64,000 nt of DNA. Origin: Streptomyces nymphaeiformis. Lineage in GTDB: Bacteria > Actinomycetota > Actinomycetes > Streptomycetales > Streptomycetaceae. The translations under genes were made by a program, and so were the position numbers. The stretch covers positions 659,335-723,334 of the forward strand of contig NZ_JACHJY010000004.1 in assembly GCF_014203895.1 (NCBI RefSeq). The letters are read 5' to 3'. Of this stretch, positions 25,408-34,300 are shown one piece after another. The number at the start of each line of letters is the position of its first letter. Position 1 is the stretch's first letter. The notes under the pieces were generated by a model. That model did not search any database, was not told where the DNA came from, and saw only the letters and a program-made list of their open reading frames with translations.

Positions 25408-27840
25408 TCAGGCATGTCCTGTCGGCATGACGCTGTGGATGCGGGACAGAGTGAAGACTCGTTCGGCTTCACGCAGGTGGCACCAGGCTTCGAGGTAGGG
25501 CGGGTCGAGTTCGAGGCGGCTGAGGGTGCGCACGGTGCGGCTGCCCGAGGTGGAGACGTATTCGATCGCGATGGCGGTGCCTGCGTCGAGGGCGTGACCG
25601 AGCTGGCGTACGTCGGCGTACGTCAGCTGCTTCGCGTACCCGGCGACGATCTCCTCGGTGTCCGTTCCGAAGGGGCCTCCGGCGCCGAAGGGATCGGGGT
25701 CCGGGAGGGTCGGCGGGGCCGCCAGCAGTCGGGCAGCCACAGCGTGTGAGTCGACGGCCTCCGACACCTCAGCTGCCTTGTGCGTCGTGAGTCGTCCGCC
25801 GGTCTTCGCGGACGGCTTCCGTGGGGTCGGAACAGCGGCGGCCCGCTGGGGCGGGACCCTCTCGACGCGTACGGTCCCGTCCGGGGCCTCGGCGACGGGG
25901 GCGTAGCCCTGGTCCCGCAGAGCGGCAAGGGTCTGGTCAGGTGTGCCGGCGCTGACGAGCACCGTTGGGGCGAGCTGCCGCAGCCCGAGCGGGGCGAGCC
26001 CTCGGTGGGTGGCGAGTTCGGCCAGGAGGGACGGTTCGTCGCCGTGGATGACGCAGGCGGCGGGGGCGACGCGCACACGGCCGTGACGGCGTGCGGCATC
26101 GGCGATGAGGTAGGACAGGGGCTGTGGCAGGGGCCCCTCGGCGATGGCGGTCAGCTCGGCGGAGACTTCGTCCAGAGCGAGGCCGGCGTCCAGGGCCCGT
26201 CGGATGCTGGCGGCGCTGAATCGCCATACCGAGGCCATCCCGCTGGTCTCCCGGTCCGCGGTCGCATCCAGGAGCTCGGCGAGGCTCGCCGTGGGCGTGC
26301 CGCTGACGACGGCCGTGAGATCGCTGCCGAGCCGGGCTGTGCCGGTGGCCTCGGGCAGCAGCCGTTGGCACTCGGTGGCCAGTACCTCGGCGTTGCCGGC
26401 CAGCAGAGCCTCACCGAGCGGGGAGAGAGAGCCCCGGGCGATGACACCCAACAGCTCGGCCTCGCGGACCGCGGTGGCGAAGGGTGCCTCATCCTGGAAT
26501 GACAGGTGGGCGAGCGGACGGTGCCAGGCCACGAGCGGGCCCAGATCCGCGGCGACCCGCGCGCCCAGCCCCTCCGGGAGCCGTGCCGCAGCGGTGAGGA
26601 GTCCCCTGCGTGCCTGCAGGCAGCCGTCGCAGGGAGGCGCTCCGGCCAGGGCGGGTAGCGACCTGTTCTCCTCGTCGCGGGCCTGGGACGGGGTGAGCGG
26701 CAGGTTCCACCACGCTTGGAGCAGTACGGCGAACCGCGCTGCGGGTTCCTGCGCCGCCCAGGCGTCGTACTTCTGGGTGGGCGCGACGAGGTGGCCGTCT
26801 CTGGCCATGAGTCCGACCGAGTACGCGGCCTCCAGGACGAGGCGCACCGCGACGTCATCGGTCTGCGCGGCCTTGCCGATCCGGCCCAGTTCACGTGCGC
26901 CGATCCCACCGGACTTCAGCCGCGCCGGGGGAGCCGACGAGCAGACTGACAGGACCGAGGCGGCGTGGGCCGCGAAGCCCGTAGCCGCTGCCGCTGCCTC
27001 TCGTTCCACCTCCGCGGCGGCGACGGACACCATCTCTGCGGCAGGCGGTACAGGATCGAACGGGGCATGCCAGTCGGGGCCGCGGAGTGCGAGTGTCACT
27101 TCGGCGGGCATGCGGGCAGGCCCGTATCCGTGACGGTTCCGGATCAGCAAGCCCCGGTCGAGGGCCCATCGCTCGCCGGGCCGGGAATCGGGCTGGGGAG
27201 CACCGAACACGATGAAGTCCGTGTGTCGCGGTGCGGACCTCGCTCGGTGTTCGAGCAGCTCGCGGGCGGAGGGAGGAGCCTTCGCGACCATGGAGGCGAT
27301 GCATTCCGGATCGCCATGGTGGTGCAGGACGGCGGCCGTGCGCTGCTGCCTGGTGCCGGGCGGTTTGATGTTCAGCGCCACGAGCATGCCGCGCAGCTCC
27401 TCGGAGGTCACACCCTCCAGGAGTTCCTCCAACGGAGCGTCAAGGCCCAAGGGCGCCTCCCAGGCTTGCCGCAATGACGCGGCCATGCGGAGCCTTCCGT
27501 CGCCATCAGGCCAGACCAGCGCCCGATCGGCCAGCGTCTCCAGCACGGCGTCGAGTTCCCGAGCGGCGGTGGGCGTCGTTGCTCCCAGCGTCTTCGCCAA
27601 AGCGCCGCGCGGCATGGGCGTCCCCAAGGCGGCCAGTGCCTCGGCCACCTGGAGGCACGGCAGTGGGAGCTGCGGCAAAGCGAGCGCCACCGAGCCCGGT
27701 CGCAGAAGACGTTCCGCCAATTCGTCCAGCGAGCGTGGCTCAGGGGGAGCCGAGACGTCCTTCCGCAGCGCGAGCACACGCCCCAGCTGCGGGGCGTCGA
27801 GGCCGGCCAACCAGGCCGTCAGCGTGGACCGGGACGTCAC
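25408..27840 (-). CDS. helicase-associated (Helicase_C_3) protein with C-terminal WYL-like domain
   Basis: 810 aa from GTG 27840 (VTSRSTLTAWLAGLDAPQLG; GAGG about 9 nt upstream). The N-terminal half is a string of winged-helix-like segments. About 505-655 matches the XPB/Ssl2-associated Helicase_C_3 region (LTAVVSGTPTASLAELLDAT ... YLIADAARRHGRVRV). A Pro/Ala linker follows, and about 735-805 is WYL-like (AIEYVSTSGSRTVRTL, YLEAWCHLREAERVFTLSRI). No Walker A or DExH motif is present, so it is not itself a motor. WYL domains bind nucleotides or nucleic acid and often regulate DNA-damage or defence genes. It occupies most of the tRNA-Ser island. Function unknown. Confidence 0.82.
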   Translation of the reverse strand: MTSRSTLTAWLAGLDAPQLGRVLALRKDVSAPPEPRSLDELAERLLRPGSVALALPQLPLPCLQVAEALAALGTPMPRGALAKTLGATTPTAARELDAVLETLADRALVWPDGDGRLRMAASLRQAWEAPLGLDAPLEELLEGVTSEELRGMLVALNIKPPGTRQQRTAAVLHHHGDPECIASMVAKAPPSARELLEHRARSAPRHTDFIVFGAPQPDSRPGERWALDRGLLIRNRHGYGPARMPAEVTLALRGPDWHAPFDPVPPAAEMVSVAAAEVEREAAAAATGFAAHAASVLSVCSSAPPARLKSGGIGARELGRIGKAAQTDDVAVRLVLEAAYSVGLMARDGHLVAPTQKYDAWAAQEPAARFAVLLQAWWNLPLTPSQARDEENRSLPALAGAPPCDGCLQARRGLLTAAARLPEGLGARVAADLGPLVAWHRPLAHLSFQDEAPFATAVREAELLGVIARGSLSPLGEALLAGNAEVLATECQRLLPEATGTARLGSDLTAVVSGTPTASLAELLDATADRETSGMASVWRFSAASIRRALDAGLALDEVSAELTAIAEGPLPQPLSYLIADAARRHGRVRVAPAACVIHGDEPSLLAELATHRGLAPLGLRQLAPTVLVSAGTPDQTLAALRDQGYAPVAEAPDGTVRVERVPPQRAAAVPTPRKPSAKTGGRLTTHKAAEVSEAVDSHAVAARLLAAPPTLPDPDPFGAGGPFGTDTEEIVAGYAKQLTYADVRQLGHALDAGTAIAIEYVSTSGSRTVRTLSRLELDPPYLEAWCHLREAERVFTLSRIHSVMPTGHA

Positions 27841-28035
27841 AGGGAACACCTCGCGAGGTCGGGATCGCACGAGCGGACCAGATGTGGCCCGTGCGCAGGT
27901 CAAGGATGGTGCATCCCATGGCCGCTGCAGGTGGCGTACGTGAGGGTTCACCCCTGAAGGCGAGCCGCTTGACCGGGCAGGGGCGCCGACGGTTCCGGCG
28001 CACCGACCGAGATGTCGTGAATATCGGATATAAAC

Positions 28036-28053
28036 GAGACCGCAACTGGGACC
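28036..28053. repeat. arm-type direct repeat, right end of island
   Basis: GAGACC-GCAACT-GGGACC, about 70-85 bp from the tRNA 3' end, pairs with 24629-24646. Confidence 0.5.
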
Positions 28054-28062
28054 GGCACATGC

Positions 28063-28099
28063 CGAAGACCCCGGCCGCTGAAGCGGTCCGGGGTCTTCG
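28063..28099 (-). terminator. terminator of tRNA-Ser, element side
   Basis: Stem of about 16 bp (CGAAGACCCCGG... / ...CCGGGGTCTTCG) with a TGAA loop and one bulged T. It follows the tRNA-Ser 3' end by about 20 nt, and being inside the island it presumably arrived with it. Confidence 0.65.
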
Positions 28100-28120
28100 T
28101 TTCGCCTGTTCAGGCGGCTG

Positions 28121-28205
28121 CGGAGGATACGAGATTCGAACTCGTGAGGGGTTGCCCCCAACACGCTTTCCAAGCGTGCGCCCTAGGCCTCTAGGCGAAT
28201 CCTCC
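28121..28205 (-). tRNA. tRNA-Ser (GGA)
   Basis: 85 nt with the long variable arm of class II tRNA. The acceptor GGAGGAT pairs with ATCCTCC, the anticodon loop CTTGGAAAG gives anticodon GGA, and the T-loop is GTTCGAATC. No CCA is encoded. Its 3' 54 bases are duplicated at 24478-24531. Confidence 0.95.
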
Positions 28206-28327
28206 GTGGAGAACATTACATGACCGGAGAGGGTGCTCGCGCACGTCATCCGGGGCGGGGGTCGGTCGGAGGATCCAGGTCGGGGAGGGGGGACAGGCGG
28301 GGGTCCGGATCGGGTACGCTGGGCGGA

Positions 28328-28413
28328 GCCCCTCACGCGGTGCTATCTGACTGAACTCCCCCAGGGCCGGAAGGCAGCAAGGGTAGGTCGGCTCTGGCAG
28401 GTGCGTGGGGGGC
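28328..28413 (+). ncRNA. ffs: signal recognition particle RNA (4.5S type)
   Basis: Small bacterial SRP RNA of about 86 nt. It carries the invariant apical signature GGCCGGAAGGCAGCAAGG and an end-closing stem GCCCCTCACGC / GCGTGGGGGGC. It scaffolds Ffh for co-translational targeting. The position immediately upstream of dnaX is typical of actinobacteria. Ends are set from the terminal helix and may shift by a few bases. Confidence 0.92.
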
Positions 28414-28489
28414 GCTTGCGTTCCCGGGGGGTTTCCCGGCCCAGCGCCGTTTTCCCGGGTTGTCGGTGGACGCCTATAACCTCGTATGC

Positions 28490-30583
28490 GTGTCGTCTCT
28501 CGCGCTGTACCGCCGCTATCGCCCCGAGTCCTTCGCCGAGGTCATCGGGCAGGAGCATGTCACCGACCCGTTGCAGCAGGCCCTGCGGAACAACCGGGTC
28601 AATCACGCGTACCTGTTCAGCGGGCCGCGCGGGTGCGGCAAGACGACCAGTGCGCGGATCCTGGCGCGGTGTCTGAACTGCGAGCAGGGGCCCACGCCCA
28701 CTCCGTGCGGCGAGTGCCAGTCCTGTCGGGACCTCGCGCGGAACGGGCCGGGGTCCATCGACGTCATCGAGATCGACGCCGCTTCGCACGGTGGCGTGGA
28801 CGACGCCCGTGACCTGCGGGAGAAGGCCTTCTTCGGGCCCGCCTCCAGCCGGTACAAGATCTACATCATCGACGAGGCCCACATGGTCACCTCGGCGGGC
28901 TTCAACGCCCTCCTGAAGGTGGTCGAGGAGCCGCCGGAGCACCTCAAGTTCATCTTCGCCACGACCGAGCCCGAGAAGGTCATCGGGACCATCCGGTCCC
29001 GGACCCACCACTACCCCTTCCGGCTCGTGCCGCCCGGCACGCTGCGGGACTACCTCGGTGAGGTGTGCGGGCACGAGGGCATCCCCGTCGAGGACGGGGT
29101 GCTGCCGCTGGTCGTCCGTGCCGGCGCCGGGTCCGTGCGTGACTCGATGTCCGTGATGGACCAGCTGCTCGCCGGTGCCGCCGATGACGGTGTGACGTAT
29201 GCCATGGCGACCTCTCTTCTCGGATATACGGACGGGTCGCTGCTCGACTCCGTCGTCGACGCCTTCGCGGCCGGGGACGGCGCCGCCGCCTTCGAGGTCG
29301 TCGACCGGGTCATCGAGGGCGGCAACGACCCCCGCCGGTTCGTCGCCGACCTCCTCGAGCGGCTGCGGGACCTCGTGATCCTCGCCGCCGTGCCCGACGC
29401 CGCCGAGAAGGGGCTCATCGACGCCCCGGTGGACGTCGTCGAGCGCATGCAGGCGCAGGCCTCGGTGTTCGGTGCCGCCGAGCTGAGCCGGGCCGCCGAC
29501 CTCGTCAACGCCGGGCTCACCGAGATGCGCGGCGCCACCTCGCCCCGGCTGCAGCTGGAGCTGATCTGCGCGCGCGTGCTGCTGCCCGCCGCCTTCGACG
29601 ACGAGCGCTCCCTCCAGGCGCGGCTCGACCGTCTGGAGCGCGGGGCGGCCGCCGCGCCCGCGCCCGTCTTCACGCCCGGACCCCCGGCACCCGCCATGGC
29701 GTACGTGCCCGGGCCCGAGGCCCACACCCCGATGGCCCCGCCCCCGCCGGCCCCGGCCCCCGCGCCCGTTCAGCAGCCCGCGCCCGTGCAGGCCCCCGTA
29801 CAGGACGGGCCCCGGCCCGGGGCCTGGCCCGGTGCCGCCGCGCCCGGCAGCGGTGCGCCCGGCGCCTGGCCCGGCGCGTCCGCCGCACCCGCGGCGCCCG
29901 CCGCCCCGGCCCCCGCGCCCGTACAGGCACAGCCCGCCCCGGCCGCCGCGGGCGGCGGTGGCGGGGACACGTCCCAGGTGCGGAACCTGTGGCCGCAGAT
30001 CCTCGACGCGGTCAAGAACCGGCGCCGCTTCACCTGGATCCTGCTCAGCCAGAACGCCCAGGTGGCGGGCTTCGACGGCACGACCCTCCAGCTCGGCTTC
30101 CTCAACGCGGGCGCCCGCGACAACTTCGCGAGCAGCGGCAGCGAGGAGGTCCTCAAGCAGGCCCTCGCCGAGCAGTTCAACGTGAACTGGAAGATCGAGG
30201 CGATCATCGACCCCTCGGGCGGCTCCGCGCCCCCGCCCGCCGCCACCGGCTTCGGCGGCTCGGGCGGCACCGGCGGCTTCAGCGGTGGCGGAGGCGGCTT
30301 CGGTGGCGGTCGGCCCGCCGCGCCCGCGTCCCCGCCCGCCCCCGCGTTCCAGCAGGCTCCGGCGCCCGCCCCCGCGCCGGCGCAGCCCGCTCCCGCCCCG
30401 GCGTTCCAGCAGGCCCCGCCGCCGGCCCCCGCGTACGCGCCTCCGGCGCCGCAGCCCGTCGCGCCCGAGGACGACGTCCCGGAAGAGGACGATCCGGACC
30501 TCGTCGACTCCGCCCTGTCCGGGCACGACCTGATCGTGCGCGAGCTGGGAGCCACGGTTGTGGAGGAATACACGAACGAGTAG
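28490..30583 (+). CDS. dnaX: DNA polymerase III gamma/tau subunit
   Basis: 697 aa clamp-loader ATPase. Walker A GPRGCGKTTSA (45-55), zinc-module Cys 61, 64, 73, 76 and 79, Walker B IYIIDEAHM, sensor FIFATTEPEKV, the SRC-type Arg in TIRSRTHHYPF, and domain III ending near residue 380. A very long Pro/Ala/Gly-rich linker splits the C-terminal polymerase-contacting region (WPQILDAVKNRRRFTWILL), and an acidic tail ends the protein. Start GTG 28490 (VSSLALYRRYRPESF): TATAAC at 28475-28480 is 9 nt upstream, so the mRNA is nearly or fully leaderless. The in-frame upstream ATG at 28460 precedes the promoter and is rejected. Confidence 0.95.
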   Translation: MSSLALYRRYRPESFAEVIGQEHVTDPLQQALRNNRVNHAYLFSGPRGCGKTTSARILARCLNCEQGPTPTPCGECQSCRDLARNGPGSIDVIEIDAASHGGVDDARDLREKAFFGPASSRYKIYIIDEAHMVTSAGFNALLKVVEEPPEHLKFIFATTEPEKVIGTIRSRTHHYPFRLVPPGTLRDYLGEVCGHEGIPVEDGVLPLVVRAGAGSVRDSMSVMDQLLAGAADDGVTYAMATSLLGYTDGSLLDSVVDAFAAGDGAAAFEVVDRVIEGGNDPRRFVADLLERLRDLVILAAVPDAAEKGLIDAPVDVVERMQAQASVFGAAELSRAADLVNAGLTEMRGATSPRLQLELICARVLLPAAFDDERSLQARLDRLERGAAAAPAPVFTPGPPAPAMAYVPGPEAHTPMAPPPPAPAPAPVQQPAPVQAPVQDGPRPGAWPGAAAPGSGAPGAWPGASAAPAAPAAPAPAPVQAQPAPAAAGGGGGDTSQVRNLWPQILDAVKNRRRFTWILLSQNAQVAGFDGTTLQLGFLNAGARDNFASSGSEEVLKQALAEQFNVNWKIEAIIDPSGGSAPPPAATGFGGSGGTGGFSGGGGGFGGGRPAAPASPPAPAFQQAPAPAPAPAQPAPAPAFQQAPPPAPAYAPPAPQPVAPEDDVPEEDDPDLVDSALSGHDLIVRELGATVVEEYTNE

Positions 30584-30644
30584 GGGCGTCTCGCTCGGTG
30601 GCCCGCACAAGAGGCACCCCGTCCCGCGGGCTACCCTGGCAGGC

Positions 30645-31898
30645 GTGAAGGTCCTCGTCATCGGCGGCGGCGCCCGCGAACACGCCCTGTGCCGCTCTCT
30701 CTCCCTCGATCCCGACGTCACCGCTCTGCACTGCGCGCCCGGCAACGCCGGAATCGCCGAGGTCGCCGAGCTGCACCCCGTCGACCAGCTGGACGGCGCG
30801 GCCGTCGCCGCGCTCGCCACCGAGCTGGGCGCCGACCTGGTCGTCGTCGGCCCGGAGGCCCCGCTCGTCGCCGGCGTCGCCGACGCCGTCCGCGCGGCCG
30901 GCATCCCGGCCTTCGGCCCGTCGCAGGAGGCGGCGCAGCTGGAGGGCTCCAAGGCCTTCGCCAAGGACGTCATGGCGGGTGCGGGGGTCCCCACCGCCCG
31001 TAGCTACGTCTGCACCACCCCGGCCGAGATCGACGAGGCGCTCGACGCCTTCGGCGCTCCGTACGTGGTCAAGGACGACGGTCTCGCCGCCGGCAAGGGC
31101 GTCGTCGTCACCGAGGACGTCGAGCAGGCCCGGGCGCACGCGCTCGCCTGCGAGCGCGTGGTCATCGAGGAGTACCTGGACGGCCCCGAGGTCTCCCTCT
31201 TCGCGATCACCGACGGCACGACCGTCCTCCCGCTCAAGCCCGCGCAGGACTTCAAGCGCGCGCTCGACGGCGACGAGGGCCCGAACACCGGCGGCATGGG
31301 CGCCTACTCGCCGCTGCCCTGGGCCGACCCGAAGCTGGTCGACGAGGTCCTGGAGACCGTCCTGCAGCCGACGGTCGACGAGCTGCGCCGCCGCGGCACG
31401 CCGTTCTCCGGCCTCCTGTACGCGGGTCTGGCGATCACCAGCCGCGGCGTGCGGGTCATCGAGTTCAACGCGCGCTTCGGCGACCCCGAGACGCAGGTCG
31501 TCCTGGCCCGTCTGAAGACCCCGCTCGCGGGCGTCCTGCTGAACTCCGCCAACGGCACCCTGGACGACCAGGCCCCGCTGAGCTGGAGCGACGACGCCGC
31601 CGTCACCGTGGTCGTCGCCTCCCACAACTACCCGGGCACCCCGCGCACGGGCGACCCGATCGAGGGCCTGGACGAGGTCGCCGAGAAGGACGCCCCGCAC
31701 GCGTACGTGCTCCACGCCGGTACGAAGCGGGGCGAGGACGGCGCGGTCCTGAGCGCCGGCGGACGCGTCCTGTCGGTCACCGCCACCGGTTCGGACCTGG
31801 CGCAGGCCCGCGAGCGCGCGTACGCGGCAGTCGGCCGCATCCGCCTTGACGGTTCGCAGCACCGTACGGACATCGCGCGGAAGGCCGCGGAGGCCTGA
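30645..31898 (+). CDS. purD: phosphoribosylamine-glycine ligase (GAR synthetase)
   Basis: 417 aa. Second step of de novo purine synthesis: phosphoribosylamine + Gly + ATP gives GAR. The ATP-grasp fold is clear: VLVIGGGAREHAL at the start, VVKDDGLAAGKGV (ATP lid), GPNTGGMGAYSP, EFNARFGDPETQ (metal ligands). Start GTG 30645. A TACCCT -10 (30632-30637) is 7 nt upstream with no RBS, so a leaderless transcript is likely. A 16-bp hairpin at 31934-31978 follows. Confidence 0.96.
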   Translation: MKVLVIGGGAREHALCRSLSLDPDVTALHCAPGNAGIAEVAELHPVDQLDGAAVAALATELGADLVVVGPEAPLVAGVADAVRAAGIPAFGPSQEAAQLEGSKAFAKDVMAGAGVPTARSYVCTTPAEIDEALDAFGAPYVVKDDGLAAGKGVVVTEDVEQARAHALACERVVIEEYLDGPEVSLFAITDGTTVLPLKPAQDFKRALDGDEGPNTGGMGAYSPLPWADPKLVDEVLETVLQPTVDELRRRGTPFSGLLYAGLAITSRGVRVIEFNARFGDPETQVVLARLKTPLAGVLLNSANGTLDDQAPLSWSDDAAVTVVVASHNYPGTPRTGDPIEGLDEVAEKDAPHAYVLHAGTKRGEDGAVLSAGGRVLSVTATGSDLAQARERAYAAVGRIRLDGSQHRTDIARKAAEA

Positions 31899-31933
31899 TC
31901 CCGCCGGATTCCAGCCGAATCAGTCCGATTCCC

Positions 31934-31978
31934 CTTGTGGCCGTGTGGTGCGGAATATGTGAACCACACGGCCACAAG
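31934..31978. terminator. strong hairpin after purD
   Basis: Perfect 16-bp inverted repeat CTTGTGGCCGTGTGGT / ACCACACGGCCACAAG with a 13-nt AT-richer loop (GCGGAATATGTGA) and no T-tract. Confidence 0.7.
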
Positions 31979-32131
31979 TGCGCCATCACCTTTACCCAAA
32001 GCCATTCCATCGAGTGACGGCTCGGCCATACGGATGACGCCCGCCACAGCCCCAACTAGGGTGCGGCGAAGGCATTCCGGCACTTGGCCCACCGGCATTG
32101 CGATGTCAGTGGCGGGTGCCACAGTGGGGGA

Positions 32132-32179
32132 GTGAGCAACACCGCCACAGGCAGTCCCGTCGAGGACAGGAGGGGGTGA
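32132..32179 (+). CDS. possible 15-residue leader peptide
   Basis: GTG 32132 opens VSNTATGSPVEDRRG then TGA. The stop overlaps the ATG of the next gene (TGATG at 32177-32181), so its translation would couple to that gene, and a GGGGGAG ribosome site lies just before. A TAGGGT hexamer at 32057-32062 may be its promoter. Only overlap and position support it. Confidence 0.3.
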   Translation: MSNTATGSPVEDRRG

Positions 32180-34104
32180 TGAACGGCGTGTCCGGTACCG
32201 GTTCCGTTGTCGGCGAGGAGTGGGGTGCGCGCGCCGCGCACTCCCGGGCCCTCGCCGTCCTCCGCGTCCGCGGCAGGGCGCTGGGCCTCGCGGTGCTCCC
32301 CGCCGCCGTGGCCGTCGTGCTGTACGCGGGCGGGGTCACCGGCCACTTCACCGGTACGGCCTGGGACACGGCCCGCTGGATCGTGACGGTCCTCGCCGTC
32401 GTCGTCCTCCTCGCCGCCGCGGCCGTCGCCCTCGTCGTCGCCCGGGCCCGCCCGGCGGCCACGCCGACCGTGGAGCTCGCCGAGACCGCGGCCCCCGATC
32501 TGTACCGGCTCGTCCGCGACCTGGCCGACCGGCTGGGCGTCCCGGCGCCCGCCGCGATAGCCCTGACCCCGGACTGCGACAGCTGGCTGGAGGACCGCAC
32601 CCACCGCGCCCACCGCCTCCGCCGGACCTCCGGCGGCGCTCCGGTCCTCGTCATAGGCTCGCCCTTCCTGTGGTGGATGCGCGTCGGCGAGCTGCGGGCG
32701 GTCCTCGCGCCCGTCGTCGCCGGTACGGGACCCGCCGCCCAGCCCGACATAGCCGCCGCCCGCCGCTTCGTCCGCGGCCTGGACGCCGCCGTCGCGGTGC
32801 CGCAGGGTCCCGGCCTCGACCCGGTCCGCCGGCTCGGCGCCCGCGGCGTCGGGCAGGTCGCCCGCGTGCTGCTGCGCGCCTGTCGCGGGCACGCCGGCGA
32901 GATGGAGCGCGGGGTCGCCGCCGCGGGCTCGGAGCGCGCACAGGCCGTGGACTACGGCGTACGGATCGTCGCCCAGGAGCAGGTCGGCCTGGCCTACGCG
33001 GGCTGGGACCGCCTCCTCACCCGGGTCGCGCTGCCCGCCTGGCGCATGGGCCGCTGGCCCGCCAAGCTCGACGCGGGCGTGGTCTCCGCGCTGACCGAGC
33101 TCTCCCGCCGGGACCGGCTCGCGGAGGGCTTCTCCTCCCGGCTCGGCGAGCGCCCCGCCTGCGACCTCCTGGAGGAGCCGGGCGCCGTCGACGAGGCCAC
33201 CTCCCTGCTCGCCGCCCGCCTCTTCCACGGCGGCCCGGCCGAGCCCGGCCCCGACTGGGCCCCGGTGGAGTGGAGCCAGTACCCGGAGGAGGTCGTCGAC
33301 CGCAAATGGCGCACCGACGCGGCCCGCCTCCACCGGGTCCTCGACGACCTGGGCGTGCCGGCCACCGGTACCGACCTGAACTCCGACGACGCGCCGGGCC
33401 CGACCCTGACCCGAGTGATGGCCCACCTGACGACGCCGCGGCCGGAGACGGCCGAAGGCCGGGAGCCCGACGCGGACGGGGCATCTGACGCGGGCGGGGC
33501 CTCCGACGCGGGCCCGGCGGCCGACACGGTCCTCGGCTCCGACACGGGCTTCGGCTCCGACACGGTCCTCGGCTCCGGCACGGGCTTCGGCTCCGGCACG
33601 GGCCCTGGCCCCGAGACCGATCCCGGCCCCGAGACCGCCCCCGACGCCGACGCCGATCTCGACCTTCTCGTCGAGGACGACGACGAACCGGTCAACCCCG
33701 CCGCCGAGGCGCTCGCCGGGGCGCTCAGTGCGTTGGTCGCCCGGGACGAGGCGGCACGGGAGGCCCGGGTCGCCGCGGCGGCCGCGGAGAGCGCGCGTGC
33801 CGCCGAGCAGGGGAGCGGGCCCGACGGGCCCCTGCCGCTGTTCCCGCTCCAGCCGCCCCGTACCGGCCGCGACCTGCTCGCCGACCACGTGACCGCGATG
33901 GTCTGCTGCGCGGCCGTGGACACCGCCGAGGCCGCCCCCGGCCTCGACTGGCTCGACGGCCCCGCCCTCCTCGTCGGCGGCGAGCGCGCGGCCGACCTCG
34001 GCCCCCGGGTCCTCGCGCTCGTCGAGGACGGCGACCCGGAGCCGCTGCGGGTCTGGCTCAGCCGCACCGGAGTGCGCCCGGAGAAGCCCGTACGCCTGGT
34101 CTGA
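32179..34104 (+). CDS. conserved membrane protein, two N-terminal TM segments
   Basis: 641 aa. TM segments at about 36-54 (LAVLPAAVAVVLYAGGVTG) and 62-84 (WIVTVLAVVVLLAAAAVALVV) precede a large cytoplasmic part. It includes PTVELAETAAPDLYRLVRDLADRL, VIGSPFLWWMRVGELRAVLAPVVAGT (reminiscent of M48-peptidase-associated membrane proteins, but no HExxH is seen) and a low-complexity acidic repeat of DTGFGSDTVLGSG type at about 440-500. It sits between purD and purC. Start ATG 32179, with GGAGGGGG upstream. Function unknown. Confidence 0.8.
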   Translation: MNGVSGTGSVVGEEWGARAAHSRALAVLRVRGRALGLAVLPAAVAVVLYAGGVTGHFTGTAWDTARWIVTVLAVVVLLAAAAVALVVARARPAATPTVELAETAAPDLYRLVRDLADRLGVPAPAAIALTPDCDSWLEDRTHRAHRLRRTSGGAPVLVIGSPFLWWMRVGELRAVLAPVVAGTGPAAQPDIAAARRFVRGLDAAVAVPQGPGLDPVRRLGARGVGQVARVLLRACRGHAGEMERGVAAAGSERAQAVDYGVRIVAQEQVGLAYAGWDRLLTRVALPAWRMGRWPAKLDAGVVSALTELSRRDRLAEGFSSRLGERPACDLLEEPGAVDEATSLLAARLFHGGPAEPGPDWAPVEWSQYPEEVVDRKWRTDAARLHRVLDDLGVPATGTDLNSDDAPGPTLTRVMAHLTTPRPETAEGREPDADGASDAGGASDAGPAADTVLGSDTGFGSDTVLGSGTGFGSGTGPGPETDPGPETAPDADADLDLLVEDDDEPVNPAAEALAGALSALVARDEAAREARVAAAAAESARAAEQGSGPDGPLPLFPLQPPRTGRDLLADHVTAMVCCAAVDTAEAAPGLDWLDGPALLVGGERAADLGPRVLALVEDGDPEPLRVWLSRTGVRPEKPVRLV

Positions 34105-34300
34105 GGCCCTTCCCGAACGGGCCCCAGGCGGAGCCTTGCCTTCCACTCTCGCCAATTCACGACGAACGGTGACGGAGTGCGTGCGTTATGTGATGTGCTG
34201 GAGACCGTCACTGACAGAGGCACGAAGACAGCGTCAAGAACGAGCGGCACGAGCCACCGGCACTGACCGGCCGACCGGGGGAGTCGAAGGAGGGGCGCAC

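Larger units (their letters stand above)
24478..28205. mobile_element. integrase-less island in tRNA-Ser(GGA)
   Basis: A 54-bp perfect duplication of the 3' half of tRNA-Ser (anticodon loop to 3' end) occurs at 24478-24531 and inside the intact gene at 28120-28173, 3,642 bp apart, in the same orientation. This is the footprint of tyrosine-recombinase integration into a tRNA. Just inside each end lies GRGACC-N6-GRGACC (24629-24646 and 28036-28053; 20 of 25 bases match across the two sites), like integrase arm sites. Cargo: vapC, vapB and a helicase-associated/WYL gene. No integrase, excisionase or replication gene is present, so it is a relic or is mobilised in trans. Confidence 0.75.

Noticed and set aside
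24532..28119. hidden integrase or excisionase in the island
   Set aside because: No frame shows the R-H-R-Y tyrosine-recombinase residues or a serine-recombinase catalytic domain; only vapBC and the WYL-like gene are coding.
28460..28489. dnaX start at 28460
   Set aside because: Upstream of the TATAAC promoter element; the protein family begins SSLALYRRYRP.
28343..30994. 883-codon open frame antisense to dnaX
   Set aside because: Shadow of dnaX, overlapping ffs as well.
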